A program made the translations under genes and the position numbers. DNA of 64,000 nucleotides from Paenibacillus melissococcoides (lineage in GTDB: Bacteria; Bacillota; Bacilli; Paenibacillales; Paenibacillaceae): the NCBI GenBank assembly GCA_944800085.1, contig CALYLO010000005.1, positions 1-64,000 of the forward strand, written 5' to 3'. Position 1 is the first letter of the stretch. Each line of letters starts with the position of its first letter. The notes under the pieces were generated by a model, which was given only the letters and a program-made list of their open reading frames with translations, was not told the DNA's origin and searched no databases. Shown in pieces: positions 1 to 8,144 of this stretch.

Positions 1-554
1 CCTCAATGATGGCCGGGTTATCCTCTAGCTCGGTTTTAATATCCGTGAGGAATCCTTCTGCCTGGTCGGAACTATCAGAGAGGATGATCGGGTAATGTTT
101 GTACTCATATACCACCGAGTGCAAAGTGTCCTTAAAGGTGAAGTTTGTCGACTTCGCATGCCCACGTGAGGCGGCTGTAGCACGGCGGCAGCCTTTCGCC
201 CTTGATATCTTCTTCCCATCCGGCAAAGGGTTCAGGCCCTTCATGACTCCTTGAGTCCATATACTATCCAGCTCTTCGTGAAATTGCGGCGATTCCCTGA
301 CGAAGTAGTGGGGCAGATAAGCCCGCCCGAAATACCCCAGGTCAATGGCTCCTAGCTTCTTGCGCAAGCCATCCGGGCCTGTCAGTTCTGCGCCGCTTTG
401 GTACTCCCTTAGCAACGTTTCCCGGTATTCGCGGTGGCTGCTCATTACGCATGACGTAGTTTTCAAAGAGCTGCTTCTGATACTCCAGACTGAGTAGTTC
501 TTCTTTGTCTGCCTCATCCTCCAGTTGCCGGAGGTACTCGTCCAGGTTAATCAT
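1..554 (-). pseudogene. terL: terminase large subunit, N-terminal part, frameshifted
   Basis: Packaging ATPase large subunit of a Mu-like phage, cut by the window edge. The first frame starts at 554 with MINLDEYLRQLEDEADK, overlapping the stop of the gene before it (ATGA-style coupling), and reads plausibly to about 440. From there the terminase sequence continues one frame over (SHREYRETLLREYQSG, then YFGRAYLPHYF and a region rich in basic residues ahead of the ATPase core). An ATG at 445 could start that second frame, but the coherent protein needs both parts. I therefore read it as one gene with a one-base indel near 436-442. Family assignment rests on context and sequence character; the Walker motifs are outside the window. 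Confidence 0.7.
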
Positions 555-735
555 CGGCCATCATCTTTTCCTTCGCTTTTTGCAGTACCGCCTTCAGTTC
601 TCCGGCAAGTTGAGGATCGGCCTTGATGGCTGCCATGAGTTCTGCCTCCATCCCTTGGAATGCTAGTTCGATCTTCTTCTGCATGTCCTGGCGGACGCGG
701 TCTTTATAGACCTTTGTTCTGGAGAGCGCGACCAT
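547..735 (-). CDS. small phage protein of unknown function
   Basis: A 62-residue, charged, probably helical protein (KKIELAFQGMEAELMAAIKAD) between the gp27-type gene and the terminase. Its start overlaps the end of the upstream gene by 32 bases and its stop overlaps the terminase start, so the three are translationally coupled. In this position it probably helps DNA packaging, but no family is recognised. Confidence 0.6.
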   Translation of the reverse strand: MVALSRTKVYKDRVRQDMQKKIELAFQGMEAELMAAIKADPQLAGELKAVLQKAKEKMMADD

Positions 736-1108
736 AACGCGGGGCCGCCTTATCCAGCGGCATGTAGTCCCATTCTTCCTGTGCTTGCGCCATCTTCTTC
801 GTCAGCTCTCCGGCCATAATTTGTAGGCCGCCTTCGGTGTAATCGACGTCCGGATTTTTCCGGATCATCTCGACTAGCGCCTTTGTCTGTTCTTGCGCCT
901 CCATAAGCCGCTGCGTCGCGTTCCCGACTCGGAGCGCATAGCGACCAATGGAACTCTTGGATACCTCGAATCCCTGGGCCTCCAGATACTCTGATATCTC
1001 CCAGTAGGTGTACCGTGTATCAAGAAGCATCGCGTCGACCTGATCCTTGATATGCAAAGGCAGGTCGTCAACTTTAGAGCGCGTGCGGTTTCTTCGTTTG
1101 CCGCTCAT
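704..1108 (-). CDS. Mu gp27-like protein (DUF3486 family), probable small terminase
   Basis: A 134-residue protein resembling DUF3486, the family of phage Mu gp27, thought to be the small terminase that recognises phage DNA for packaging. The N-terminus is basic (SGKRRNRTRSK) and is followed by a putative helix-turn-helix (YTYWEISEYLEAQG then SKSSIGRYALRVG, about residues 33-63), and then a long helical region. It directly follows the winged-helix gene (stop/start shared at 1108) and precedes the terminase genes, as in Mu-like phages. Confidence 0.8.
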   Translation of the reverse strand: MSGKRRNRTRSKVDDLPLHIKDQVDAMLLDTRYTYWEISEYLEAQGFEVSKSSIGRYALRVGNATQRLMEAQEQTKALVEMIRKNPDVDYTEGGLQIMAGELTKKMAQAQEEWDYMPLDKAAPRYGRALQNKGL

Positions 1109-1425
1109 TAGATGGCGACTCCCGGATCATCCGGAGTTGAGCCCTCCAGTAAATCGATGCCCTTTACCGTTAGCCGGATTACGGCATCATTGGCATAAGC
1201 ATTGTACGAATTCACACGCTCATTCGAATATTCGATGTAGCCCTTCTTGAATAAGTAATCCAGATGCTTGGAGATATCCGGGCTGATGATTACGCCATCG
1301 TTGACCATGACATTGACCAATTGCCTGCATAGGAGCGAATTGTTATGTCCTTTTGCGAGCGAGCGCATGATATAGCCCCGAACCGCTTTATTATGTTGCA
1401 CACCGTGATAGGTTTGTTCATCCAT
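1108..1425 (-). CDS. winged-helix-like phage protein (Mu gp26 position)
   Basis: A 105-residue protein with the layout of a winged-helix DNA-binding domain: helices around residues 11-45, a recognition region (SPDISKHLDYLFKKGYI) and a beta-wing (AVIRLTVKGIDLL). Mu-like phages of Firmicutes usually carry such a gene between the DUF2730 protein and the DUF3486 protein. A role in packaging or late regulation is likely but not shown by the sequence. Confidence 0.65.
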   Translation of the reverse strand: MDEQTYHGVQHNKAVRGYIMRSLAKGHNNSLLCRQLVNVMVNDGVIISPDISKHLDYLFKKGYIEYSNERVNSYNAYANDAVIRLTVKGIDLLEGSTPDDPGVAI

Positions 1426-1688
1426 CTACCTCTGTCCTCCCAGCATGCTATCGTGTATTTTGTCGAGCTTCTTGTCGACGTTGTTCATCGTTCTAATGAA
1501 ATCCTCCCGGGTCGTGTAGATGAACGGGAGATCGGAACGTAAGTCATCCAATTCTTTTTCAATTCATCCACATCTTGAGCGTTTTTATTGATTTGCGTTT
1601 TGAGTTCTGCCATCGTCGTTTTTAAAAAGTAACCAATTGCTCCGATGCCTAGCATCGTCGCCGTCTGTATGATCCAATTCCACTCCAC
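1426..1688 (-). pseudogene. DUF2730-type membrane/coiled-coil phage protein, frameshifted
   Basis: N-terminal transmembrane helix (WIIQTATMLGIGAIGYFL) followed by a coiled coil, as in the small DUF2730 proteins next to holins in Mu-like phages. The frame breaks in a run of five T (1555-1559, five A on the coding strand). With six A the protein would continue KKELDDLRSDLPFIYTTRED through DKKLDKIHDSMLGGQR and stop at 1426-1428, immediately before the next gene's ATG at 1425, giving about 88 residues. As printed it ends at 1485. Either a real mutation or a homopolymer sequencing error. Confidence 0.75.
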
Positions 1689-2116
1689 TAGCCAGCACGC
1701 TCCTTGAGCTCCAGCACCTTGGATTCAATCGTGCTCATGATGTACCCCTCTGCGTCGCCCAGGGTGTCATGTAGGGCCCGCATGTATTCGGGCTTGAGCT
1801 GGCGGACAATTTCCGAATACGCTTGAGGGGCAAGTTCCATTAATTCTTCTCTGGGTGACCATCCTTCCTTGACAGACTCCCGTAAATGACTGGCGACGGT
1901 CTGTTCAATTTGGTGGACGGTCTTGGTCGCAACATCATCCAATCGTTCAATAGCTGCCTGAACCAGCGCACGTTGCGCATCCGCATCAATTTTCGCCGTC
2001 TCTGCCGACAGCTTGGCGCTAGCCCGGCGTATGTAGTAAATCGCAAATGAAGACAGTAGAGTCAGGCCCGCCAGCGCCACATTCAATAACATCTCGTTAA
2101 TTGCATCTTGCATCAT
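1688..2116 (-). CDS. phage holin, LL-H family
   Basis: A 142-residue protein with one N-terminal transmembrane segment (about residues 9-27, LNVALAGLTLLSSFAIYYI) followed by a long charged helix, the arrangement of LL-H type holins. It would open the membrane at lysis for the endolysin encoded further upstream. A strong AGGAGG ribosome binding site precedes the ATGATG start, and it is the first gene after a terminator, so it probably begins a late transcription unit switched on by the Mor/C-type activator. Confidence 0.8.
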   Translation of the reverse strand: MMQDAINEMLLNVALAGLTLLSSFAIYYIRRASAKLSAETAKIDADAQRALVQAAIERLDDVATKTVHQIEQTVASHLRESVKEGWSPREELMELAPQAYSEIVRQLKPEYMRALHDTLGDAEGYIMSTIESKVLELKERAG

Positions 2117-2140
2117 GTAAGAGCCTCCTTTTTAGGCAAT

Positions 2141-2173
2141 AAAAAAACCAGTAGGGCATAAGCCTCTACTGGT
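2141..2173 (-). terminator. rho-independent terminator between Mor/C gene and holin
   Basis: On the minus strand an 8-bp stem (ACCAGTAG / CTACTGGT) is followed by seven T. It ends the transcript carrying the endolysin and activator genes and separates it from the late operon that begins at the holin. Confidence 0.75.
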
Positions 2174-2228
2174 AGATTACCAAGTGTTTTCTTGCATGTC
2201 TGGAAGGGATTCCCCGATTTTTCGCCCC

Positions 2229-2567
2229 TCATTTTAGCTCGTCATCATCGAAAAGTTGGAGTTGATTCTCATCCCTCCGTGGAGAAACTGGAAGGATGCC
2301 GTCACAAATTTCTCTCACTCTACGTTCACTCAGTTCATACTTCTGTGCGATCTCTCGATGGTTATATCCATCATACTCTTGAATGATCCGCCTGTCACGT
2401 ACCCGGCGGAAGAAGAAATCCAATGTGGGGATGTACACATGATCCCCTCCGGCCTTGCTGGCCAGCGTAATTAGGTTATCTAATCCTATCCATTCAGCAT
2501 ACTTACGGTATGGCATGGGCAGCATATCTGGCGTTAGCTCATCGAGCCATTCCATCCGGCGGATCAC
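2229..2567 (-). CDS. Mor/C family transcriptional activator
   Basis: A 112-residue DNA-binding protein of the Mu Mor/C family, which activates middle and late phage promoters. The C-terminal half holds a clear helix-turn-helix (HREIAQKYELSERRVREICD, about residues 70-89), and the N-terminal half (LDELTPDMLPMPYRKYAEW) is the dimerisation region typical of the family. It sits between the endolysin and the terminator ahead of the holin, so it is well placed to control the downstream late genes. Confidence 0.85.
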   Translation of the reverse strand: MIRRMEWLDELTPDMLPMPYRKYAEWIGLDNLITLASKAGGDHVYIPTLDFFFRRVRDRRIIQEYDGYNHREIAQKYELSERRVREICDGILPVSPRRDENQLQLFDDDELK

Positions 2568-2597
2568 CTCCTCATATTATAGCAGGAGCTGAAAAAA

Positions 2598-3332
2598 TCA
2601 ATTTCTGCTCGTTGCGGCCTCCTTACGATACTGAATGGTCAGCATACGCCAGAAATCATAACTCCCGGTTTTCGTTTTCAGTTCATTCGCGTAATAGGCT
2701 GCCGCCTCTTTGGCCCATGAAGGAGGCTCGATGTCGCGCTTCTCCTCCAGCTCCTTCAGCCTCTTATCCTGCTTCTCTACGGTCTTGAGCAATTTGTCAA
2801 AGGCTTCTCTTTCTTCTTTGTTCATTCCTTGTTCATCCTTTCTGAGAAATGAGTTCACAAGTTCTTTAAACTGATGCCATCCAGTCCACTTGCCATTGTC
2901 ATACATCAATCTGGGACATATTTTTCCGCTCCAATCGTAATGACGTCGCAGCCGTTCAACTCCCCAGCCCCTTTCAAGGAGCATCTTAGCGACAAGTTCA
3001 GCAGAATTCCGTAATGTTTGCTGATAGTTCCCAGATTCGCATATTTCAATTGCGATAGATGTACGATTGCCGCTTGCAGCGTTGCTGCCATCACCAGCAT
3101 GCCATGCATTCTCAACGAGTGGGATACATTCAATAGCTTCGTGCTCGTCCACCACAATATGGTAGGATGCCGTTCGATCATTGTCTGGATTCGTCAGCCA
3201 ACCACGTTCGTTCTTGGCGCTGCTCCCAGAATTACCTGTGTTATGAATAGTGATGGTGGTCGCATTCATCGGGTAACCAGGACGACGATTCTTCATTGTA
3301 TTTTTCGGGATATGATCTTGACGATAAATCAC
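2598..3332 (-). CDS. N-acetylmuramoyl-L-alanine amidase, phage endolysin (Amidase_2)
   Basis: Peptidoglycan amidase, 244 residues. It has the Amidase_2/PGRP fold: TITIHNTGN gives the first zinc histidine (about residue 30), then ASYHIVVD, the WHAGDG motif and the distal YDWSGKICP segment with the second histidine region and cysteine ligand. A C-terminal charged coiled coil (residues about 165-210) leads to a tail that may bind the wall. No signal peptide, so it depends on the holin. It starts with GTG at 3332 behind GGGAG. Confidence 0.92.
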   Translation of the reverse strand: MIYRQDHIPKNTMKNRRPGYPMNATTITIHNTGNSGSSAKNERGWLTNPDNDRTASYHIVVDEHEAIECIPLVENAWHAGDGSNAASGNRTSIAIEICESGNYQQTLRNSAELVAKMLLERGWGVERLRRHYDWSGKICPRLMYDNGKWTGWHQFKELVNSFLRKDEQGMNKEEREAFDKLLKTVEKQDKRLKELEEKRDIEPPSWAKEAAAYYANELKTKTGSYDFWRMLTIQYRKEAATSRN

Positions 3333-3357
3333 GTTTAACTCTCCCTTCCTTTGCCAA

Positions 3358-3588
3358 CTATTTTGATAATGGATTGAAAAGAATCTCCATTTTTCCGGAC
3401 TCTTTATCCAAGTTGATAGACGAGACGGGACGCTCCCCCGGTTGTTTTTGTAATTGGTGGAGAAGGCTCTCCAGGCTGACCGCTGCTGATCTGGCCGTCA
3501 GGGCAGCGGTCGAGAAAAGTACAAAACATCGATCCGGATCGGGCGGTACGGCGACAAGGCTCGGCTTCTGGACGGGCTTTCTTGCCAT
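3358..3588 (-). CDS. hypothetical phage protein
   Basis: A 76-residue protein with no recognised domain, N-terminal basic/proline-rich (ARKPVQKPS), whose ATG overlaps the stop of the preceding gene at 3588. Conserved spacing suggests it is translated, but no function can be proposed. Confidence 0.5.
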   Translation of the reverse strand: MARKPVQKPSLVAVPPDPDRCFVLFSTAALTARSAAVSLESLLHQLQKQPGERPVSSINLDKESGKMEILFNPLSK

Positions 3589-4028
3589 CAGTTTACCGCC
3601 CGTTGCACAATCGATTTAATCATGTGGCCGTTCCCGATCTGGATTTCGTTATCGAGTAGTCGGCGAACGCGATAACGCAAGGTTGAAGACAGGCGATGCT
3701 TCTCAATTACTTCGGCCTCCACGAGCTTCCGTCCGTCCCGCTGGTACCCGCCGAATCGATTGGGCACAAGTTTTGGAACGCGCACAATGTCGCCAACATT
3801 TGCCGATTCTCGCATAATGTTGATTTCTTTGACCCGTATCATAACATCCCGTTTGAGGGCTGCCAGTTGTTTGTTCGTGATTTTTGATACATATAAACTA
3901 TAGTCACGAAGCCGGACGACGCGAAGGGCATAATCAAATTTTGCGCCATCGGCACATTCTAGGGCCAAGGCTTCCACACAAGCGAGACGATTTGTCCATT
4001 CAAACTTTTTAGGCTGCTGCACGGTCAT
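3588..4028 (-). CDS. hypothetical phage protein
   Basis: About 146 residues when started at the ATG at 4028, which lies just after GGGAGGA; an upstream start at 4058 would leave no ribosome binding site. The protein is basic and mixed alpha/beta with no family that I recognise. The C-terminal part (GDIVRVPKLVPNRFGGYQRD) looks like a small beta-barrel or KOW-like segment, which is only an impression. It lies in the early replication/regulation block. Confidence 0.55.
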   Translation of the reverse strand: MTVQQPKKFEWTNRLACVEALALECADGAKFDYALRVVRLRDYSLYVSKITNKQLAALKRDVMIRVKEINIMRESANVGDIVRVPKLVPNRFGGYQRDGRKLVEAEVIEKHRLSSTLRYRVRRLLDNEIQIGNGHMIKSIVQRAVN

Positions 4029-4045
4029 TCCTCCCATTAAAATTT

Positions 4046-4234
4046 TTAGCAGTACCATTCGCCGCCTTTTCGCAGGTATTTACCGTTATGGCCCAGTTGT
4101 GGGGCAAGGATAGCCGTTTTTCCTTTGTAATCCCTGGCCCTGGGCTTCAGCGCATCGAGCCGTTTACGCTCCGCTTCAAGTTGCTGCGGCGTCAGTGTGT
4201 AAGTCGTTATTTTCTTATAGTCGTATTCGGTCAT
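4046..4234 (-). CDS. small hypothetical phage protein
   Basis: A 62-residue hydrophilic protein starting at the ATG at 4234, preceded by GGAGG with suitable spacing. No domain recognised. Ends WYC with a lone cysteine. Overlaps the long form of the next gene, not the form preferred here. Confidence 0.45.
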   Translation of the reverse strand: MTEYDYKKITTYTLTPQQLEAERKRLDALKPRARDYKGKTAILAPQLGHNGKYLRKGGEWYC

Positions 4235-4253
4235 TGTACAGGCCTCCTGCATC

Positions 4254-5126
4254 TTAAATCAGTCCATTAAATCGATAGTTCAAGGCCAGTGGGTCTTCGC
4301 CCACATCCAACAGCATTTTTCCGAGATACTTTTTCCCTTTCGGGCTCTTGGTTCGCTCGAACAAGCGGCCCGCTGTGGCTACGGATAAAAAACCAATCAA
4401 TTCGGAAAAATACTCGCTTGTGTACACGATCGGTAATTGCTTTCGATACCGATAATCAACAATGCCATAAAACTCCTTAATCCAAGTGTCTTTTTGGCTT
4501 TCTTTGCAAATATCATCGACGAGAAGCAACTCGCAGTTGTAAATTCGCTTTCGGATTTCCTCCACCTTATACGCCTCGTCAGGGCTGTTGTAGTAGGAAA
4601 ACCATTCCGTGAAGCTTTGTACCCAATTGAAAAACAGAGGATATATGCCCAGTTCGATGAGCGGCGCGACCGTAGCCGTAACCAGGTGCGTCTTGCCGCT
4701 GCCGGATGTGCCCAAAAGCCCGAACCAAGGAACGCCTTTCAAGCTTTGGCCCTTCTTGATCCGAGCGACCAATCCATCCGAATATTCCCGCGCCAACTCG
4801 TATGCATCTATGACGCGTTGATCCAGGCCGTCCAAGTTGAAATTGTCAAAGGTCTTTAATTGCGCATCCTCGCTCATATTGGTGGTTTGCATGATCCGCT
4901 TCAGCTTCTTGCGTTCCATGCAGGCACATTGATAGGCCACGTTGCGAGCAGGGTCGTGGATGACGCCCTCGTCCCGGCATTTCGGGCACTCATAAGCCGA
5001 GTTTTCGGCGGAAGGCAGCTTCGGCGCTGATATCGATATCGCGTTTGCCTTGGCTGCCTGCCTGGCTGCCTGGATGCGTTCGAGCAAGTCCGGCATGACC
5101 TCTTTCAGACCTTGCATGAGCGGCAC
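4254..5126 (-). CDS. DnaC-like helicase-loader ATPase
   Basis: A 290-residue AAA+ protein of the DnaC/IstB family that would load the replicative helicase or take over its role at phage replication forks. The N-terminal region carries a putative zinc-binding cluster (CPKC at about 47-50, CAC at about 68-70). Walker A is GTSGSGKTH (about 139-147) and Walker B LLLVDD (about 200-205), followed by a sensor region ending in GRLFERTKS. The start overlaps the preceding gene by 137 bases in another frame. Mu-like phages of Firmicutes commonly carry such a gene where Mu itself does not. Confidence 0.85.
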   Translation of the reverse strand: MPLMQGLKEVMPDLLERIQAARQAAKANAISISAPKLPSAENSAYECPKCRDEGVIHDPARNVAYQCACMERKKLKRIMQTTNMSEDAQLKTFDNFNLDGLDQRVIDAYELAREYSDGLVARIKKGQSLKGVPWFGLLGTSGSGKTHLVTATVAPLIELGIYPLFFNWVQSFTEWFSYYNSPDEAYKVEEIRKRIYNCELLLVDDICKESQKDTWIKEFYGIVDYRYRKQLPIVYTSEYFSELIGFLSVATAGRLFERTKSPKGKKYLGKMLLDVGEDPLALNYRFNGLI

Positions 5127-5373
5127 CGCCTTTCTTCAGAAGGTTGCGGAGAATGCCCCGGGTGTAGTTCTCTTTGATATTTGGATATTTCTCGATATGG
5201 ATGGAGAGCGCTCTGATTACAAGACTAGGCTCATAACGCTCCCAATACTCGTATTCACGCTGCTTGATTCCCTCGGATATTTTCCCTGTTGCTCGTGTCC
5301 AGCGTATCGTCTCCCAATAGGCAAAAATGATTTGCCGTTGCGCTGGAGAGTAGCGTTCAAGAGCGTCTGGCAT
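4990..5373 (-). CDS. phage replication-associated protein, C-terminus uncertain
   Basis: The first 80 residues (ALERYSPAQRQIIFAYWETI, then EPSLVIRALSIHIEKYPNI and RGILRNLLKK) form a compact helical domain reminiscent of the small partner proteins next to phage DnaC loaders. The last 46 residues overlap the DnaC-like gene out of frame and are low-complexity, so the natural end may be near 5126 and the present tail may result from a frameshift. Confidence 0.55.
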   Translation of the reverse strand: MPDALERYSPAQRQIIFAYWETIRWTRATGKISEGIKQREYEYWERYEPSLVIRALSIHIEKYPNIKENYTRGILRNLLKKGGAAHARSERGHAGLARTHPGSQAGSQGKRDIDISAEAAFRRKLGL

Positions 5374-5764
5374 TGGACTCCACTCCTCCCCGTCGCTTCA
5401 TTGCTTTCAGAGCTTCGATGACCTTGCTGGCCTGGGCAGGTGAGAGGTAGCTCGTATGACTTACGCCCTGCTGCTTCTCCAGGAAACGACGCAAACGGCG
5501 AGGGTCAGATTTCCAGCCTAATTCCTCGGCCAGCTTGTTAATTTGCCAGATTTGATTCGGCGTTGCCCGGGATGATGGCTTGGCTTTACCCAGCATCTGA
5601 TTCAATCGTTCGATTACTTTAATGCCCTGGGCCTTGCTTAGCGCCTTAATGCTCTCCGATCCGGTCATAGTCAAGACCAGGTCATGCAGCTCGTCGTTAT
5701 TCATTCGGGCCTGCCTGGCAAGCCCGAATATGTTCTTGATTTGTGGATAGGTGATTTTGTCCAT
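5357..5764 (-). CDS. GemA / Mu gp16 family regulatory protein (DUF1018)
   Basis: A 135-residue protein of the gp16/GemA family. In Mu, GemA modulates host gene expression and DNA topology. The family signature region is visible as TPNQIWQINKLAEELGW followed by the basic RRLRRFLEKQ segment. The ATG at 5764 is preceded by GAGGAGGGC at good spacing; the GTG at 5779 would lack a binding site. The C-terminus overlaps the next gene slightly. Confidence 0.85.
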   Translation of the reverse strand: MDKITYPQIKNIFGLARQARMNNDELHDLVLTMTGSESIKALSKAQGIKVIERLNQMLGKAKPSSRATPNQIWQINKLAEELGWKSDPRRLRRFLEKQQGVSHTSYLSPAQASKVIEALKAMKRRGGVESNARRS

Positions 5765-5775
5765 AAGGGCCCTCC

Positions 5776-6405
5776 TCACTCAGAAAAAGCTTCTAGGCCG
5801 ACACTAATGCTGTCCTCGACGTACACCGAATTGCGTATCGTATCGATTTCTTCCGGGGTGAGATGGCCGAAGAAGCGTTCAACCAATTCGCCATGCTTCG
5901 CCAGGCGAATGGCGTCGAGCTCCTCTTCAAGCTCACCAGTTATGCCTACACTTCCGAGTAGCTGCTTGTCCTTCAGATAGTCGCCCTTTAGCTTCTTTTT
6001 TACTGCCTTTACTTTGTTGCTATCGAGCCCAAGGCCGCTCAGCACGTCATCAATAGAAGTGTCAAAGCAGTATTCGCCTTTGTAAAGGGCAATGAGCGCT
6101 TCCTTGAAACGTGCTTCTGTCTCGAATTTAACCTCATACTTCCGGCTGACTTTGGCTGCCACCACATCACCAAGCACTTCAACCAAGCGTTCATAATTAT
6201 CAATTTCAAACTTTTCCTTGTATGTCAGGTTGAATCGGCCCTTGCTTCCAGGGATCTGATAGTGAGATAGGTTCTTATTGTCCATGACAAATATTCCAGC
6301 AGATGTAAGGGTGGCCTTCAGTTCATCCAGCCGCTTCTTGCTTCGCTTCATATCCTGTTCCAATCGGAGTGCTTCATCAACAAGGGGAACCAGTTCCGAA
6401 TTCAT
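5776..6405 (-). CDS. hypothetical early phage protein (Gam-like position)
   Basis: A 209-residue protein opening with a coiled coil (residues about 8-40, LEQDMKRSKKRLDELKATL) followed by a mixed domain. In Mu-like phages a host-nuclease inhibitor (Gam) often lies in this neighbourhood and also begins with a coiled coil, but the sequence is not a convincing Gam. The start overlaps the end of the AbrB-like gene by four bases. Confidence 0.55.
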   Translation of the reverse strand: MNSELVPLVDEALRLEQDMKRSKKRLDELKATLTSAGIFVMDNKNLSHYQIPGSKGRFNLTYKEKFEIDNYERLVEVLGDVVAAKVSRKYEVKFETEARFKEALIALYKGEYCFDTSIDDVLSGLGLDSNKVKAVKKKLKGDYLKDKQLLGSVGITGELEEELDAIRLAKHGELVERFFGHLTPEEIDTIRNSVYVEDSISVGLEAFSE

Positions 6406-6692
6406 CGCCCGTCCCCCCCTTCAAATGCATTGGCCGCTCTCCGTTCCGTAACATTGGCCTCCAGATTCTGAATGCACTGGGAGCACACAAACCGACCGGA
6501 ATACACAACTAGCTCTTTATCGCTCCGGCAGAATAGGCAACTTCCTTGCGTCCGCTGTAACAGGATTGTGCCGTCTTCGCTATCGACGATAATATTGAAC
6601 TTTTCGCCGCCTGATAGGCCATACTCCCGGCGTATTACGGCCGGGAGTGTTACGGAACCACTCTTGCTTAATTTTTTGTTATACGACTGCAT
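6402..6692 (-). CDS. AbrB/SpoVT-type swapped-hairpin protein fused to a zinc ribbon
   Basis: About 96 residues. The first half is an AbrB/MazE/SpoVT DNA-binding domain (KLSKSGSVTLPAVIRREYGL then GGEKFNIIV). The second half has two CxxC pairs (CLFC and CSQC, 17 residues apart), a zinc ribbon. It is likely a small transcription factor of the early region. The ATG at 6692 is 9 bases after GAGGAGG; ATGs further upstream abut that site. Confidence 0.8.
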   Translation of the reverse strand: MQSYNKKLSKSGSVTLPAVIRREYGLSGGEKFNIIVDSEDGTILLQRTQGSCLFCRSDKELVVYSGRFVCSQCIQNLEANVTERRAANAFEGGDGR

Positions 6693-6834
6693 ACAACGCA
6701 TCCTCCTCAATCATGTCTTCTACTGGCGTACCGTCCTCACAGGGGATTGCAATCCGATGCAGGTCATACAATGTAACAGCCTGCTCCAGCGTTAGCTCAC
6801 CGATTAAAAGCGATAGTCTAGACGGCTTCTTCAT
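6679..6834 (-). CDS. small hypothetical phage protein
   Basis: A 51-residue acidic protein (KKPSRLSLLIGELTLEQAV, ending DALYAVV) starting at the ATG at 6834 and overlapping both neighbours by a few codons. No family recognised. Confidence 0.45.
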   Translation of the reverse strand: MKKPSRLSLLIGELTLEQAVTLYDLHRIAIPCEDGTPVEDMIEEDALYAVV

Positions 6835-7147
6835 GCTGCTGCTCCTCCATAAATGTATTGACAAGCTTGCCAGCAAGTTCACGATAGAGCCAGCACGCTT
6901 CCATAACGGTCATTTCCTCGCCGAGCCGCTGCCGCATATCCATCAATGCCTTTTCATAGGGAGTCCTGCTGCGGATGCTCTCACCGTCAACGACATAATC
7001 CGGCGAATCACGCAGGGCAAGGCGAACATCGTCTTCTGTCAGCCCGGATACGATGGCCGCTGGACGAACCGGGACGGGGAGCGTCACATGCTGCAAAAAG
7101 GAGAACAGGCGTGCAACCGGATGATTCGAATATTCATATGTCAGCAT
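6818..7147 (-). CDS. hypothetical phage protein
   Basis: A 109-residue protein with no recognised domain. It has a basic N-terminus and a helical acidic C-terminus (LVNTFMEEQQHEEAV). It lies directly downstream of the MuB-like ATPase with a 12-base gap and is probably in the same transcript. Confidence 0.5.
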   Translation of the reverse strand: MLTYEYSNHPVARLFSFLQHVTLPVPVRPAAIVSGLTEDDVRLALRDSPDYVVDGESIRSRTPYEKALMDMRQRLGEEMTVMEACWLYRELAGKLVNTFMEEQQHEEAV

Positions 7148-7159
7148 TGTCTCCGCCCC

Positions 7160-8128
7160 CTATAGCATCATCATGGAAGTAGCACTTCTGACAACGTCGA
7201 GCGTAATCATTCCATCCTTCAGGCTTGCTTCGTCCAGACACTTCTGGAGCAGCTTGGACAGCCAGCGAATGCCGCCCTTTGACGTGCGGGTAATTAAGCT
7301 GGCAATATATTTTCGGGCATCTTCGGTTGCTTGAAAGTCTTTCATAACGGTCATTATTTCGTCCTGCGTTAATCCTTCCGTCTTATACAGATAATCAATG
7401 CGGCTGTCGATTTGGCCGTAGTTTTCACCGACCGTTCGCTTCTTGAGCTTTTGCTCCACCCACACCGGGCCAGCTATGATAAGGCTGTTGCCAAATTCCT
7501 TCGTTTCATCATGTATTGTCCGGAGGATCTCGATCTTCGTGATATTCTTGGCAGGCATGAGCTGCTCGATTTCATCCACAATCAGCACGCGCGGCTGCTG
7601 TTGCAGTGTTTCAATGATTTCTTCCAGCATTTCTTCACCGCGTGCTTCTATCGTGGTTCCGATGGCCTTGCCGATTGCCTTCAGCAGTCCCCAGCGCGAC
7701 ATCATGCCGTTGGCCCGGATGAAGACGGCCTTCGGATTATGCTTTACATACTCCTTCAGCGCATGGGTCTTTCCTGTTCCCGCATTGCCAAGAACAGCTC
7801 CGATGCCATTCATTTTCTCCGTTGCAACACATAAGCCTAAAATATTTCCTGCATCCTTCGTCCGAACAAAATCCACATTCCCCATGAATGATGCATAGGA
7901 CTTCGAACGGGATGCATTCATTTCGTCCATGTACTGCTCCAACCGCTGAAGAAATTCTTCGCTTGCTTTTCCTTCTTTGCGGAAGCTCCATATGTAGGTG
8001 TGTGACTTGCCGATCGCATCCGCAATGTCTTGCTGCTTAATGCCTCTCTTTTCGATAAGCTCCGTTAAGAACTGTTGCAATACTTCAATTCGCTGAGAGC
8101 GATTAATATCCACCAATGCCATAGTCAT
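7160..8128 (-). CDS. MuB-like AAA ATPase, transposition target-DNA protein
   Basis: A 322-residue partner of the transposase. An N-terminal HTH domain (KRGIKQQDIADAIGKSHTYI, about residues 28-47) precedes the ATPase core: Walker A GNAGTGKT (114-121), Walker B VLIVDE (181-186). MuB binds target DNA in ATP form, directs transposition away from Mu itself and stimulates MuA. Residues 1-50 match the Mu family design of HTH plus AAA domain. ATG at 8128 follows AGGAGG; it lies 16 bases after the transposase gene, so the two are one operon. Confidence 0.92.
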   Translation of the reverse strand: MTMALVDINRSQRIEVLQQFLTELIEKRGIKQQDIADAIGKSHTYIWSFRKEGKASEEFLQRLEQYMDEMNASRSKSYASFMGNVDFVRTKDAGNILGLCVATEKMNGIGAVLGNAGTGKTHALKEYVKHNPKAVFIRANGMMSRWGLLKAIGKAIGTTIEARGEEMLEEIIETLQQQPRVLIVDEIEQLMPAKNITKIEILRTIHDETKEFGNSLIIAGPVWVEQKLKKRTVGENYGQIDSRIDYLYKTEGLTQDEIMTVMKDFQATEDARKYIASLITRTSKGGIRWLSKLLQKCLDEASLKDGMITLDVVRSATSMMML

Positions 8129-8144
8129 GTTCCGTTCCTCCTTG

